A stretch of DNA of 64,000 bases from Ornithinibacillus massiliensis (GTDB lineage Bacteria; Bacillota; Bacilli; Bacillales; Amphibacillaceae): NCBI RefSeq assembly GCF_018310345.1, contig NZ_JAGXBY010000004.1, positions 1 to 64,000 of the forward strand. The letters run 5' to 3'. The position numbers were made by a program, and so were the translations under genes. Within the stretch, counting starts at the first letter, position 1. Each line of letters starts with the position of its first letter. The notes under the pieces were generated by a model, which saw only the letters and a list, made by a program, of their open reading frames with translations, was not told the DNA's origin and ran no database searches. Of the stretch, positions 17,473-24,886 are shown piece by piece.

Positions 17473-17580
17473 GGGGGCATGTATTTTGTCGCTTGGCTTT
17501 TTGGGCACATCTATCTCTCGTTTGGGTGCATCTACTTCTCACTCGGGCTCATCCTTCTCTCGCATAGGCGCATCTCCCCC
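17473..17580. repeat. Degenerate 21 bp tandem repeat tract with GGGCGCATCT core
   Basis: Units begin at 17503, 17524, 17545 and 17567, each of the type GGGCRCATCT-N11 (GGGCACATCT, GGGTGCATCT, GGGCTCATCC, GGCGCATCTC), with an older copy near 17474. The core is the same as that of the 42 bp units at 53.6-53.9 kb, and 21 is half of 42. No protein-coding role is evident. Confidence 0.65.
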
Positions 17581-17594
17581 TAATTTACAATACC

Positions 17595-17629
17595 TAAAAA
17601 ACAAGGGACTTGTTCCCTGGCAAGTCCCT
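17595..17629 (-). terminator. Terminator of recX
   Basis: Stem AGGGACTTG / CAAGTCCCT followed on the minus strand by TGTTTTTTAGG. It overlaps the recX stop codon. Confidence 0.85.
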
Positions 17630-18449
17630 AAAATCCCGCTTCAATCTCTTCATCGATAAACTTATTGATTAAATCTATTTGAAATCCTTTACGATATAAA
17701 CCTTCTTTTACTTTCATTTTTAGCTCGTATCCTGACTTTTTAGCAGAGTGTTTTCGGACAAGCTTTTCGCCTTGGTATACTAGTGATTCCCATTCTGCAG
17801 CGTTATCTTTCTCATCTACTACTGATAATAAAACTTCACCTATCACATCCGATGTAAATCCTTTTTGGACTAGAATGATTCGTAGCTGCTCGATTTTTTT
17901 GTTAAAAGATTCTTTCTTACTGGAGCCTATTTTTTTGTTTACCCATTTCATTGCTTTCTCAAATTGTGTATCATAGTTATAAAGTGTTACAGCTTCTTCC
18001 GCAATCGATGGGGCAACTCCTTTTTCAATTAATTCTCGTTTTACTAATAGAGGACCCTTTGAGGTTGTATTTATTCTAGTTAAAGTAAAGGCTTCAGCAA
18101 ATTGTTTATCATTAATCAATCCTTCCTTCGTGAGACGATCGATAATGATTATAATATGCTCGGGCTCTACTTCCTTTTTCACTAAATAATCATATATTTC
18201 CTGTCTGGTTCTCATTCGGAAGCTTAAATAATTGATTGCTAACAGATAGGATTTTTGGATTGTATCTTTTCGGATGAGGAGATCAATCGTTGCTTCATCT
18301 AGCTCAAGTCCCTTTCGGAGTCCAAATTCCACCAAGATTGCTTCATCAACACTAAAGGCATACTTATCACCGTCACCTTCAACGAAATAAATATTGTAAC
18401 GTTGTTTACTCTTTTGTTGTGTTGTTATTCGGCTTATTTTTGCTGGCAA
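17628..18449 (-). CDS. recX: Recombination regulatory protein RecX
   Basis: About 273 residues of RecX three-helix repeats (KSYLLAINYLSFRMRTRQEI, IIDRLTKEGLINDKQFAEAF, LVKRELIEKGVAPSIAEEAV and further copies), longer than the E. coli form as is usual in bacilli. RecX modulates RecA filaments. I prefer the TTG at 18449 (8 bases after AAGGGG) to the GTG three codons earlier that overlaps the ribosome site. It lies next to yfhF, as in B. subtilis. Confidence 0.88.
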   Translation of the reverse strand: MPAKISRITTQQKSKQRYNIYFVEGDGDKYAFSVDEAILVEFGLRKGLELDEATIDLLIRKDTIQKSYLLAINYLSFRMRTRQEIYDYLVKKEVEPEHIIIIIDRLTKEGLINDKQFAEAFTLTRINTTSKGPLLVKRELIEKGVAPSIAEEAVTLYNYDTQFEKAMKWVNKKIGSSKKESFNKKIEQLRIILVQKGFTSDVIGEVLLSVVDEKDNAAEWESLVYQGEKLVRKHSAKKSGYELKMKVKEGLYRKGFQIDLINKFIDEEIEAGF

Positions 18450-18517
18450 CTTCTTCACCCCTTTTGTCCATCATAACATGATCATAATATAAGATTACCA
18501 AAAGTGAGGAGATATGC

Positions 18518-19420
18518 ATGAATTTTTTAATCACGGGCGGTACTGGTTTTGTTGGTAAAAAGCTTGTTGAAAGGCTAACTTCACTCCATCATAACAGCTA
18601 TATCTTAACCCGCACTCCAGAGAAATTTACCAATACCGAACATACTACATATATCACATTTGAGGATGCAAAAAAACTTCCTCCTATTTATGGGGTGATT
18701 AATCTTGCAGGCGAGAGCTTATTCGGTTACTGGACGAAGAAAAAGAAAGAAAAGATTAAATCTAGCAGAATCGAAATCACCCAAAAGATTATTCATCTCA
18801 TGAAGAATATGGATGTCAAACCAGAAGTCTTTATAAGTGGGTCTGCTGTAGGCTACTATGGCGTTTCTAATGAAATAATGTTTACTGAGGAGACAGAAAA
18901 GCCTGGGGATGATTTTTTAGCTAATGTTGTAGTAGCATGGGAGAATACAGCTAAGCAAGCGGAAGGTATGGCTATTCGAACGATATTTGCACGATTCGGT
19001 GTGATTTTAGGTAGAGATGGTGGTGCATTACCACTTATGTCGCTACCTACGAAATTATTTGTCGGTGGTAAAGTTGGTAAAGGTGAGCAATGGACCTCTT
19101 GGATTCATATAGATGATGTCGTGGATATGTTGATTTTCACTATCCAAAATGAACACATATCTGGTGCTCTCAATGTGACAGCTCCAACCCCATCTCGGAA
19201 TAAGGAATTTAATCAGATTCTTGCCAGGAGTCTAAGACGTCCTTATTGGTTTCCTACTCCCGGGCTTTTAGTCCGTACTGTTACCGGGGAGATGAGTCAA
19301 CTGGTGTTGAAAGGACAGTATGTGCTACCAAATAAAGCAATCGAAAACAGGTTCCAATTCACATATCCAACGCTGGAATTAGCGTTAAATCAACTATTTG
19401 CTGATGTAAAGAAAAATTAA
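18518..19420 (+). CDS. yfhF: TIGR01777 family NAD-dependent epimerase-like protein
   Basis: A 300-residue extended SDR (SDR39U1 type). Nucleotide-binding GGTGFVG (7-13), NLAGESL, SGSAVGYYG and the C-terminal DUF1731 part (PTPSRNKEFNQILARSLRR...) are visible. The enzymatic activity is unknown. The ribosome site is GTGAGGAG. It diverges from recX, as in B. subtilis. Confidence 0.9.
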   Translation: MNFLITGGTGFVGKKLVERLTSLHHNSYILTRTPEKFTNTEHTTYITFEDAKKLPPIYGVINLAGESLFGYWTKKKKEKIKSSRIEITQKIIHLMKNMDVKPEVFISGSAVGYYGVSNEIMFTEETEKPGDDFLANVVVAWENTAKQAEGMAIRTIFARFGVILGRDGGALPLMSLPTKLFVGGKVGKGEQWTSWIHIDDVVDMLIFTIQNEHISGALNVTAPTPSRNKEFNQILARSLRRPYWFPTPGLLVRTVTGEMSQLVLKGQYVLPNKAIENRFQFTYPTLELALNQLFADVKKN

Positions 19421-19449
19421 CAAATTTTGTCGATATTTTTGATAAAAAA

Positions 19450-19489
19450 GTTGTTCCATTTTGGTGATAATCATAGTATTATATGTATT
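19450..19489 (+). promoter_or_regulatory. Probable promoter of the GNAT leader transcript
   Basis: TTGTTC with TAGTAT 17 bp downstream, or TTCCAT with TATTAT 18 bp downstream. The exact choice is uncertain. It places the start of a roughly 270-base leader near 19490. Confidence 0.45.
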
Positions 19490-19761
19490 GTTACAAATCG
19501 AAACGTCTAGAAGAGCACATATTCACTGATCTTTTGTGAGTATGATAGTTTTTCTTATGCAACTAGGAAAGAACGTTATACTTTCCAAATTGCCCAAATA
19601 TAATAGGGAAGGCAAATGGTGCGCCACCAGTTTTTTGACTGGTTCTAGTGGGTTCGATTCCCACCCCGAATTTTTGTTGATCTTAATAAAAATTCGCGGG
19701 TGGGCTACCAACTAGGTTTCCTTTTCTTTGGTTACCCTCCTGCATAAATAAGGAGGGTTTT
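19490..19761 (+). promoter_or_regulatory. Structured attenuator leader with a tRNA-like segment
   Basis: The leader of the GNAT gene holds mutually exclusive stems. A T-arm look-alike, GTGGG-TTCGATT-CCCAC, lies at 19648-19664. A 16 bp hairpin pairs CCCACCC+CGAATTTTT (19660-19675) with AAAAATTCG+GGGTGGG (19688-19704, one bulged C). An antiterminator-like stem pairs GGG..ACCAA (19702-19711) with TTGGT..CCC (19729-19736). A terminator ends the leader. Ahead of the T-arm lie arms at 19611-19625 (GGC/GCC) and 19626-19643 (ACCAG/CTGGT), in tRNA order, but the anticodon loop has the wrong size. I cannot match it to a known riboswitch. Confidence 0.6.
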
Positions 19762-19763
19762 TT
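19734..19763 (+). terminator. Attenuator terminator enclosing the GNAT ribosome-binding site
   Basis: ACCCTCCT / AGGAGGGT stem (with eight bases GCATAAAT and an A between) then TTTTTT. The 3' arm AAGGAGG is also the ribosome site for the ATG at 19765, so folding would stop both transcription and translation. Confidence 0.8.
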
Positions 19764-19764
19764 G

Positions 19765-20319
19765 ATGCTAAAAAAGCGTGAATTACATGAGGTGCCAGTA
19801 TTGTTTGAACTGATGTCACACCCAGATGTGTTCCCATATGTTAGACATAAGGCAACAACTACTGATGAGTTTTACTTCATCACCAAAAAGACAATTGAAG
19901 CAGAAGAACGCGGTGAGTTAATCTCAAGGACGATCTTAGACGAATATCAGCAGGCAATCGGTACGATTAATCTGTTTGATATCGAACAGAATCACGGTTT
20001 TTTGGCAACATGGATTGGCCAGCCTTATTTCGGGAAAGGGTATAATCGACTTGCTAAGGAGCAGTTTTTCGATGAGTTATTCTTTGATTATGAAATCGAG
20101 ACTATCTTCATGAAGGTACGAAAAACAAATCTCCGCTCTACAAAAGCCGTTCTAAAACTTCCTTATGTAGCCTTAGGAAACACCATTTACCCAGAAATTT
20201 ATCAAAAAGTAAATCAGAACGAAGAAATATACGATATCTTTGCAATTTCTAGAGAGCATTACCTATCATATCAACAATTTGCGAACCTTGAAGCAAGTGC
20301 GGATAATGAAGTAGTATAA
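19765..20319 (+). CDS. GNAT family N-acetyltransferase (RimJ/RimL type)
   Basis: 184 residues from the ATG 7 bases after AGGAGGG. The fold is of RimJ/RimL type: LISRTILDEYQQAIGTINLFDI (beta strands), the acetyl-CoA turn in IGQPYFGKGYNR (Q/R-x-x-G-x-G/A pattern, weak), and VRKTNLRSTKAVLKLPY. The target amine is unknown (ribosomal protein, small molecule or tRNA-bound amino acid are all possible in this family). It is controlled by an unusual attenuator leader. Its place between yfhF and yfhE is otherwise syntenic. Confidence 0.8.
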   Translation: MLKKRELHEVPVLFELMSHPDVFPYVRHKATTTDEFYFITKKTIEAEERGELISRTILDEYQQAIGTINLFDIEQNHGFLATWIGQPYFGKGYNRLAKEQFFDELFFDYEIETIFMKVRKTNLRSTKAVLKLPYVALGNTIYPEIYQKVNQNEEIYDIFAISREHYLSYQQFANLEASADNEVV

Positions 20320-20375
20320 AAATTGCATAAATATTACAGATATGGTTATTCTAAGAATAAAAGTGAGGGATGACC

Positions 20376-20495
20376 ATGTCGGCGAGAGAAAAGCGTGAAG
20401 TAAGAGATAAGTTTCTAAACAAAACGCAGGAAGTATTGTATCAAAAGGAGTTTAAGCGTGCAGACCGCGCTAGACAAAGAGGGGATCGAAGCTAA
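20376..20495 (+). CDS. yfhE: YfhE family small protein
   Basis: A 39-residue basic protein, MSAREKREVRDKF..., with the family core TQEVLYQKEFKRADRA. It is short, helical and of unknown function, and is recognised by the core and by its place near yfhF. I start it at the second ATG, 6 bases after GTGAGGG; an ATG two codons earlier touches the ribosome site. The terminator stem begins in its last codons. Confidence 0.75.
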   Translation: MSAREKREVRDKFLNKTQEVLYQKEFKRADRARQRGDRS

Positions 20496-20511
20496 GCTTC
20501 GGTCCTTTTTT
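20483..20511 (+). terminator. Terminator of yfhE
   Basis: Stem GGATCGAAGC / GCTTCGGTCC with loop TAA (the stop codon) and TTTTTT. Confidence 0.85.
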
Positions 20512-20536
20512 CCCTTTCCTATAAGCAATGCTATAT

Positions 20537-20800
20537 CTATTTAGTTCTAACAAATTTTCTATAGGAAATAAGTATTAAAGCACAGACTAGTGCTAATCCG
20601 AGGAATGTGAACAGAAAGTATAGAGGTGAACCCACTATCCCGAAAGCTACTTCATTTTGAAGTGTTTCTACAGTATCCCAATTCCCAGCAATAGTAGGTT
20701 GATAATTCTTCGTTTGGAAGTACCCTACCAACAAGGTTCCGACGATATAAAATAGATGAAGGACAAAAGAAAAAATACATGATTGAACGATAATCTTCAA
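20537..20800 (-). CDS. Small two-span membrane protein of unknown function
   Basis: 87 residues from a TTG 8 bases after AGGGGG. Two hydrophobic spans (about 8-27 and 58-80) enclose an outer loop with NYQPTIAGNWDTVETLQNEV. Similar small proteins (YfzA type) occur in this part of Bacillus genomes, but I am not certain of the family. Confidence 0.6.
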   Translation of the reverse strand: MKIIVQSCIFSFVLHLFYIVGTLLVGYFQTKNYQPTIAGNWDTVETLQNEVAFGIVGSPLYFLFTFLGLALVCALILISYRKFVRTK

Positions 20801-21316
20801 CCCCTACACCCCCTCGTAGTATTGGTTCCATTTTATACTATGAAATTTATTACAGCAAATTGTTTTCTTAGATGCTTAAGTTGTTTATGTGTAGCTTTAC
20901 CTCACTATTATAAAAGTTACACACACTAAAGCCATTTTTTGTGGATAAATAAAAGGAAAGCGCTGTTTCCCCCTTAATTTATACACAGGATAATGTTGAT
21001 TAGTACCCATAACTAATTGTGAATACTGTGCATAACTTAGTTTATTCCTGATTAATAGTGTATCTCATTGTGGATAATCCTGTGGTTAACTTATTTCTTT
21101 CCTAAACGTTGCTTTTAATGATTATTTTAAAATGATGTTTCGGTCAAATTCATCAATTCGCCTCTTCAATCATTCATTCTTCTATAATATCCCAGATTAA
21201 TTAATCAACTGCTCCCCCCTATTGTTCATTCCAATTAAAAAATCCAAGTACTTTAATCCATTACCTTCTCTTATATTCATTCCCTCCTCCATAAACTAAA
21301 TTTAATGATTATCCTT
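20801..21316. other. Gene-free AT-rich stretch
   Basis: No open frame with a ribosome site is seen on either strand. The notable content is the DnaA-box cluster at 20917-21089. The rest, up to the GntR operator region, is plain AT-rich sequence with CT-rich blocks near 21150-21300. Confidence 0.6.
20917..21089. promoter_or_regulatory. Cluster of DnaA boxes
   Basis: Four exact TTATNCACA boxes: TGTGGATAA 20940-20948 (minus), TTATACACA 20979-20987 (plus), TGTGCATAA 21027-21035 (minus) and TGTGGATAA 21069-21077 (minus). Three further boxes have one mismatch, at 20917-20925, 21018-21026 and 21081-21089. No dnaA or dnaN gene is near, so this is not oriC in its usual setting. B. subtilis has DnaA-box clusters outside oriC that restrain initiation. 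Confidence 0.75.
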
Positions 21317-21317
21317 A

Positions 21318-21345
21318 TTGACATACATGTTCTAACTGTTATACT
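21318..21345 (+). promoter_or_regulatory. Promoter of the GntR-ABC operon
   Basis: TTGACA (21318-21323) and TATACT (21340-21345), 16 bp spacer, overlapped by the operator dyad. Confidence 0.75.
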
Positions 21346-21365
21346 ATTAATATAACAGTTAGAAC
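21329..21365. promoter_or_regulatory. Operator dyad of the GntR regulator
   Basis: A perfect 15 bp inverted repeat, GTTCTAACTGTTATA / TATAACAGTTAGAAC, with a 7 bp centre. It covers the -10 box and start site, so the adjacent GntR protein probably represses its own operon here. Confidence 0.85.
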
Positions 21366-21434
21366 TAAAAAATAAGCTTTTCATAAAAATACCTGGGATA
21401 TTAACTCTCCCAGTTTAAAGGAGCGTGTTCCAAT

Positions 21435-21824
21435 GTGCTAATAAATCTAGATTTTGAATCGAATGAACCAATTTATCAGCAGTTAGTCCATCAAATCATT
21501 GAAGGGATTGCTCGTAAGGAAATTGCACCTGGTGAAGGACTTCCATCTGTTCGGTCACTTGCTTCTGACATAGGAATAAATTTGCATACTGTTAATAAAG
21601 CGTATCAACAATTAAAGCAGGATGGATTTATTCTAATCCACCGACAAAAAGGAGTTGTGGTGAATCCGGATGGTGTTCCTAAGGCCGATGCCAATTATAA
21701 GAAGCAGCTGGAGAAAAATTTGCGTCCCCTCATTGCTGAATCAATATGTCGGGATGTTAGTGAAGAGGAATTTTTAAGGCTTTGTTCTACGATTTTTGAA
21801 ACTTATCAAGGGGGTTCTGCGTAA
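21435..21824 (+). CDS. GntR family transcriptional regulator (YtrA subfamily)
   Basis: 129 residues with an N-terminal winged helix (PIYQQLVHQIIEGIARKEI...LPSVRSLASDIGINLHTVNKAY, about 11-72) and a short dimerising C-terminal helix pair, without an effector domain. This is the YtrA type that controls neighbouring ABC transporters. It starts at GTG, with AAAGGAG 11 bases upstream. The stop is followed directly by the ATG of the next gene. A perfect dyad overlaps the promoter, so autoregulation is likely. Confidence 0.88.
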   Translation: MLINLDFESNEPIYQQLVHQIIEGIARKEIAPGEGLPSVRSLASDIGINLHTVNKAYQQLKQDGFILIHRQKGVVVNPDGVPKADANYKKQLEKNLRPLIAESICRDVSEEEFLRLCSTIFETYQGGSA

Positions 21825-22925
21825 ATGAATATGATATATCTATTCCTTATTTTACTTCCGGTTTTCATCTTAACAATGTTTATTCCATATTGGACACGAA
21901 AAACAGAAAGCTTTGGTGTATCAATTCCGGAAGATATTTATCATTCGGATAACATCAAGAAGCTGCGGAAACAATATGTCCAGTTTTCTGGAATAGCAAG
22001 TATTTTAGTAGTCGTACTTTTTTTAGTTCTAAGCTTTATTGATAACTTAGATGAAATTACTTTTGCTCTTTCCTTCTCTCTATTAATATTCCTATATCTA
22101 ATTGGCACCTTTTTTATCTACTTACATTTTCATCGAGCCATGAAACGGTTGAAGCAGCTCGAAAACTGGGGCCAAGAAAAAGCGCAAGCAATATTCGTCT
22201 CAACTGATTTCAGAAGTCATAAATTAATCCATTCCAATGCTTGGTTTATTATTTCATTTCTCATAACGTTTGCGATGATTACTATAACCTTTATGTTCTA
22301 TGACCGTATACCAGAGCAAATTCCAATTCAATATAACATGAGCGGTGAAGTTACGAACTGGGAGGATAAATCGACACGCATCCTTCTTGCTATGCCAATC
22401 ATGAGTCTTTATTTAACACTGTTATTTATGTTTTTAAATACTATGATTGCTAAAGCAAAGCAACAGATTAGTGCCGAAAAACCAGAAGAATCCCTACAAC
22501 AAAATATCATTTTCAGAAGAAGATGGTCAATGTACCTTATTGTTACTGGGATCGGATTAACACTATTATTTGCTTTCATTCAGTTTTCCTTTATTTTCTC
22601 AGTTAACCCAGCAATTCTTACCATTTCACCGCTAGTTTTCACAGCTATACTCACCCTTTGGGCAATCATCTTGGCAATCACGACAGGACAGGGTGGTAGC
22701 AGAATAAAAGTGTCAACTGGTACTAATGGAGAAGTGATTAATCGGGATGATGATTCCAATTGGAAGCTAGGAATATTTTACTTTAACACGAATGACCCAG
22801 CGCTATTTTTAGAGAAGCGATTTGGAATTGGTTGGACTATTAATTGGGCACGACCACTTGCATGGAGCATTATGTTAGGGATAATTTTATTAGCAGTAGG
22901 CATTCCACTGTTGTTAGGGATGTAA
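21825..22925 (+). CDS. DUF1648/DUF5808 multi-span membrane protein
   Basis: 366 residues with about eight membrane helices. Around 150-195 is the DUF1648 motif (FMYDRIPEQIP-like: FYDRIPEQIPIQYNMSGEV), and the later part resembles DUF5808 (NWKLGIFYFNTNDPALFLEKRFG). Such proteins often go with YtrA-type GntR regulators and ABC transporters and are related to SdpI-type immunity proteins. Function unknown. Second gene of the operon. Confidence 0.75.
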   Translation: MNMIYLFLILLPVFILTMFIPYWTRKTESFGVSIPEDIYHSDNIKKLRKQYVQFSGIASILVVVLFLVLSFIDNLDEITFALSFSLLIFLYLIGTFFIYLHFHRAMKRLKQLENWGQEKAQAIFVSTDFRSHKLIHSNAWFIISFLITFAMITITFMFYDRIPEQIPIQYNMSGEVTNWEDKSTRILLAMPIMSLYLTLLFMFLNTMIAKAKQQISAEKPEESLQQNIIFRRRWSMYLIVTGIGLTLLFAFIQFSFIFSVNPAILTISPLVFTAILTLWAIILAITTGQGGSRIKVSTGTNGEVINRDDDSNWKLGIFYFNTNDPALFLEKRFGIGWTINWARPLAWSIMLGIILLAVGIPLLLGM

Positions 22926-22957
22926 TTATTATTATGTTCAGGGGGAGTTGAGATTTT

Positions 22958-23149
22958 ATGGGAGATATTAATTGGGCGATACTTGCACCGTTCTTCATTA
23001 TTCAGCTAATTTTATTAATTGTTGCCATTGTAGACTTAGTAAAAGTAAGAGAAACAAATGGCCCGAAATGGTTATGGGTACTGATTATTGTTTTTGTTAG
23101 CATGGTCGGACCTATTATCTACTTCATTTTTGGAAGGAGACAACGTTAA
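22958..23149 (+). CDS. PLDc_N domain small membrane protein (YxlE-like)
   Basis: 63 residues with two membrane helices, matching the 'phospholipase D-nuclease N-terminal' small-protein family (VRETNGPKWLWVLIIVF...GPIIYFIFGRR). B. subtilis YxlE is of this kind and is likewise followed by an ABC ATPase and permease (YxlF, YxlG). The ribosome site is AGGGGGAG. It lies directly against the ATPase gene (TAA then ATG). Confidence 0.8.
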   Translation: MGDINWAILAPFFIIQLILLIVAIVDLVKVRETNGPKWLWVLIIVFVSMVGPIIYFIFGRRQR

Positions 23150-24061
23150 ATGAGTTTACTTACAGTAAATAATCTAACTAAAAAATATGGTTCCAAAACC
23201 GTCGTGGACCATATTAGCTTTGAGTTTGGTCACAACAAATGCATTGCCCTAATTGGTCCTAACGGTGCAGGTAAAACGACAACATTACGGGCACTATCTG
23301 GACTGTTAAAACCATCTGACGGAACTATTCAATTTGAGAATCAAGAAAAGAACCATGACATTCGCGATAAAATTGGATACTTGCCGCAATATCCTGCTTT
23401 CCACACTTGGATGACAGGTAAGGAATTTTTAGTTTACAGTGGGAAATTAGCAAAGCTCACTAAAGAAGAAGCGAAAAAAAGGGCAGATGAGCTATTAAAG
23501 ATAGTCGGGATTTCGGATGAAGCTAAGAACGAGCGAATTGGTCGCTACTCTGGAGGGATGAAGCAGCGACTAGGTATCGCACAAGCTATTATTCACCGCC
23601 CAAAACTATTAATCTTAGATGAACCGGTCGCATCGCTTGATCCGCTTGGCAGAAGAGAAGTATTAGTTCTAATGGAAAAATTAAAAGAAGAAATGACTAT
23701 TTTATTTTCTACTCATATCTTAAATGATGCTGAGGAAGTAAGTGATGAACTAATCTTACTTCACCAAGGACAAATCATTGAATTTGGTTCGATAGCAGAA
23801 TTACGTAAAAAATATCAAACTACGATAATTGAGTTGCAGGTGGAAGGAGATTTAAGCCTTTACCAAGAAAAGCTAAACAAACTAGAAACTATAATAAGTA
23901 CAAAACTAGAAAGGAACACTCTTTTCATTACTGCCTCCGAGGTAAAAAGTGCACGAGATGAAATTCTCGCCATAGCTACTAAAGAGAATTGGCCAATCAC
24001 AACATTTTCAATTAATCAAGCCTCACTAGAGGATATGTTTATGAGGGTGGTGAAATCGTAA
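23150..24061 (+). CDS. ABC transporter ATP-binding protein (YxlF-like)
   Basis: 303 residues. Walker A GPNGAGKT (36-43), signature YSGGMKQR, Walker B LLILDEPVASLDP and the switch His in FSTHIL are present. A C-terminal extension (about 215-303) is typical of exporters for peptides or antimicrobials. It overlaps the permease by one base (TAATG), so the two form a complex. Confidence 0.88.
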   Translation: MSLLTVNNLTKKYGSKTVVDHISFEFGHNKCIALIGPNGAGKTTTLRALSGLLKPSDGTIQFENQEKNHDIRDKIGYLPQYPAFHTWMTGKEFLVYSGKLAKLTKEEAKKRADELLKIVGISDEAKNERIGRYSGGMKQRLGIAQAIIHRPKLLILDEPVASLDPLGRREVLVLMEKLKEEMTILFSTHILNDAEEVSDELILLHQGQIIEFGSIAELRKKYQTTIIELQVEGDLSLYQEKLNKLETIISTKLERNTLFITASEVKSARDEILAIATKENWPITTFSINQASLEDMFMRVVKS

Positions 24062-24837
24062 TGCAATGGATGACATTATTTCAAAAAGAGCTGCTAGAGA
24101 ATTGGCGAAATAAGAAGTGGATTTGGGTTCCATTAGTGATAATTTTAATATCCATAATGGATCCATTAACGACATACTACTTACCTCAGATTATTGATTC
24201 TGTCGGTGGGGTTCCTGAGGGTACTACATTTGAACTACCTGAATTTGCACCGCCAGAGGTCATGATGATGAGTCTTTCACAGTTAAGTTTTTTAGGAGTA
24301 CTAGTAGTAGTCTTAATTGCAATGGGAACAATAGCTGGAGAACGGAAAAGTGGTATTTCCGAGCTTATCTTAGTTAAGCCTGTACATTATATGAACTATA
24401 TTACAGCTAAATGGGCTTCCTATTTACTATTAGTATGGGTGTCTCTGTTGTTAGCCTTATTAGTTAGCTGGTACTATATTAATCTTTTATTTGGGACAAT
24501 ATCCTTCAGCGATTTTCTTATCACATATATTTTCTATGGCTTATGGTTAACCCTTGTGGTTTCACTGACCATTTTTTATAACACGGTGATTAAATCTTCA
24601 GGTTTAGTTCTGTTCTTTACCATTTTAACGATTATGGTGATGAGTATCGTAACCCAGATATTCCAGCATGTTTTGGATTGGAGTCCGAATAACTTATCTA
24701 GTTACATTATCGAGTCAATGAGTACTGGCGAATTACATTCCGATTTAATTTTAACCGGGGTTATCACACTAGCGATTTCAATCGTATTAATTCTCGTTTC
24801 AGGACAGCTATTTAAACGGAAAGAAATGGCTGGATAA
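24061..24837 (+). CDS. ABC transporter permease (YxlG-like)
   Basis: 258 residues of the ABC-2 type with six membrane helices, including the conserved segment GTIAGERKSGISELILVKPV after the second one. It pairs with the preceding ATPase. The substrate is unknown. The operon ends at the terminator directly downstream. Confidence 0.85.
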   Translation: MQWMTLFQKELLENWRNKKWIWVPLVIILISIMDPLTTYYLPQIIDSVGGVPEGTTFELPEFAPPEVMMMSLSQLSFLGVLVVVLIAMGTIAGERKSGISELILVKPVHYMNYITAKWASYLLLVWVSLLLALLVSWYYINLLFGTISFSDFLITYIFYGLWLTLVVSLTIFYNTVIKSSGLVLFFTILTIMVMSIVTQIFQHVLDWSPNNLSSYIIESMSTGELHSDLILTGVITLAISIVLILVSGQLFKRKEMAG

Positions 24838-24844
24838 TAGGTTA

Positions 24845-24884
24845 GGGGACATCCTGTCGTTATCGTTAGGATGTCCCTTGTGTT
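24845..24884 (+). terminator. Terminator of the GntR-ABC operon
   Basis: Ten-base stem GGGACATCCT / AGGATGTCCC, then TTGTGTTGTTT. Confidence 0.7.
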
Positions 24885-24886
24885 GT

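Noticed and set aside
17471..17659. 62-codon frame over the 21 bp repeats
   Set aside because: Low-complexity reading of the repeat, running into the recX terminator. No ribosome site.
19611..19670. A true tRNA gene
   Set aside because: The T-arm fits, but the anticodon loop has 6 or 8 bases, the acceptor stem pairs at only a few positions, and the 5' side overlaps other stable stems.
19523..19711. Minus-strand 62-codon open frame (GWESNPLEPV type)
   Set aside because: It is the reverse reading of the tRNA-like leader (T-arm), has no ribosome site, and gives the familiar false peptide seen opposite tRNA genes.
19690..19763. A T-box riboswitch
   Set aside because: GGGTGGGCTACC only roughly resembles the T-box core AGGGTGGNACC (two extra bases), no specifier loop is evident, and the gene is not an amino acid or aminoacyl-tRNA gene.
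20917..21089. Chromosomal origin oriC
   Set aside because: DnaA boxes are present, but dnaA, dnaN, rpmH and gyrase genes are absent. The surroundings are the yfh region.
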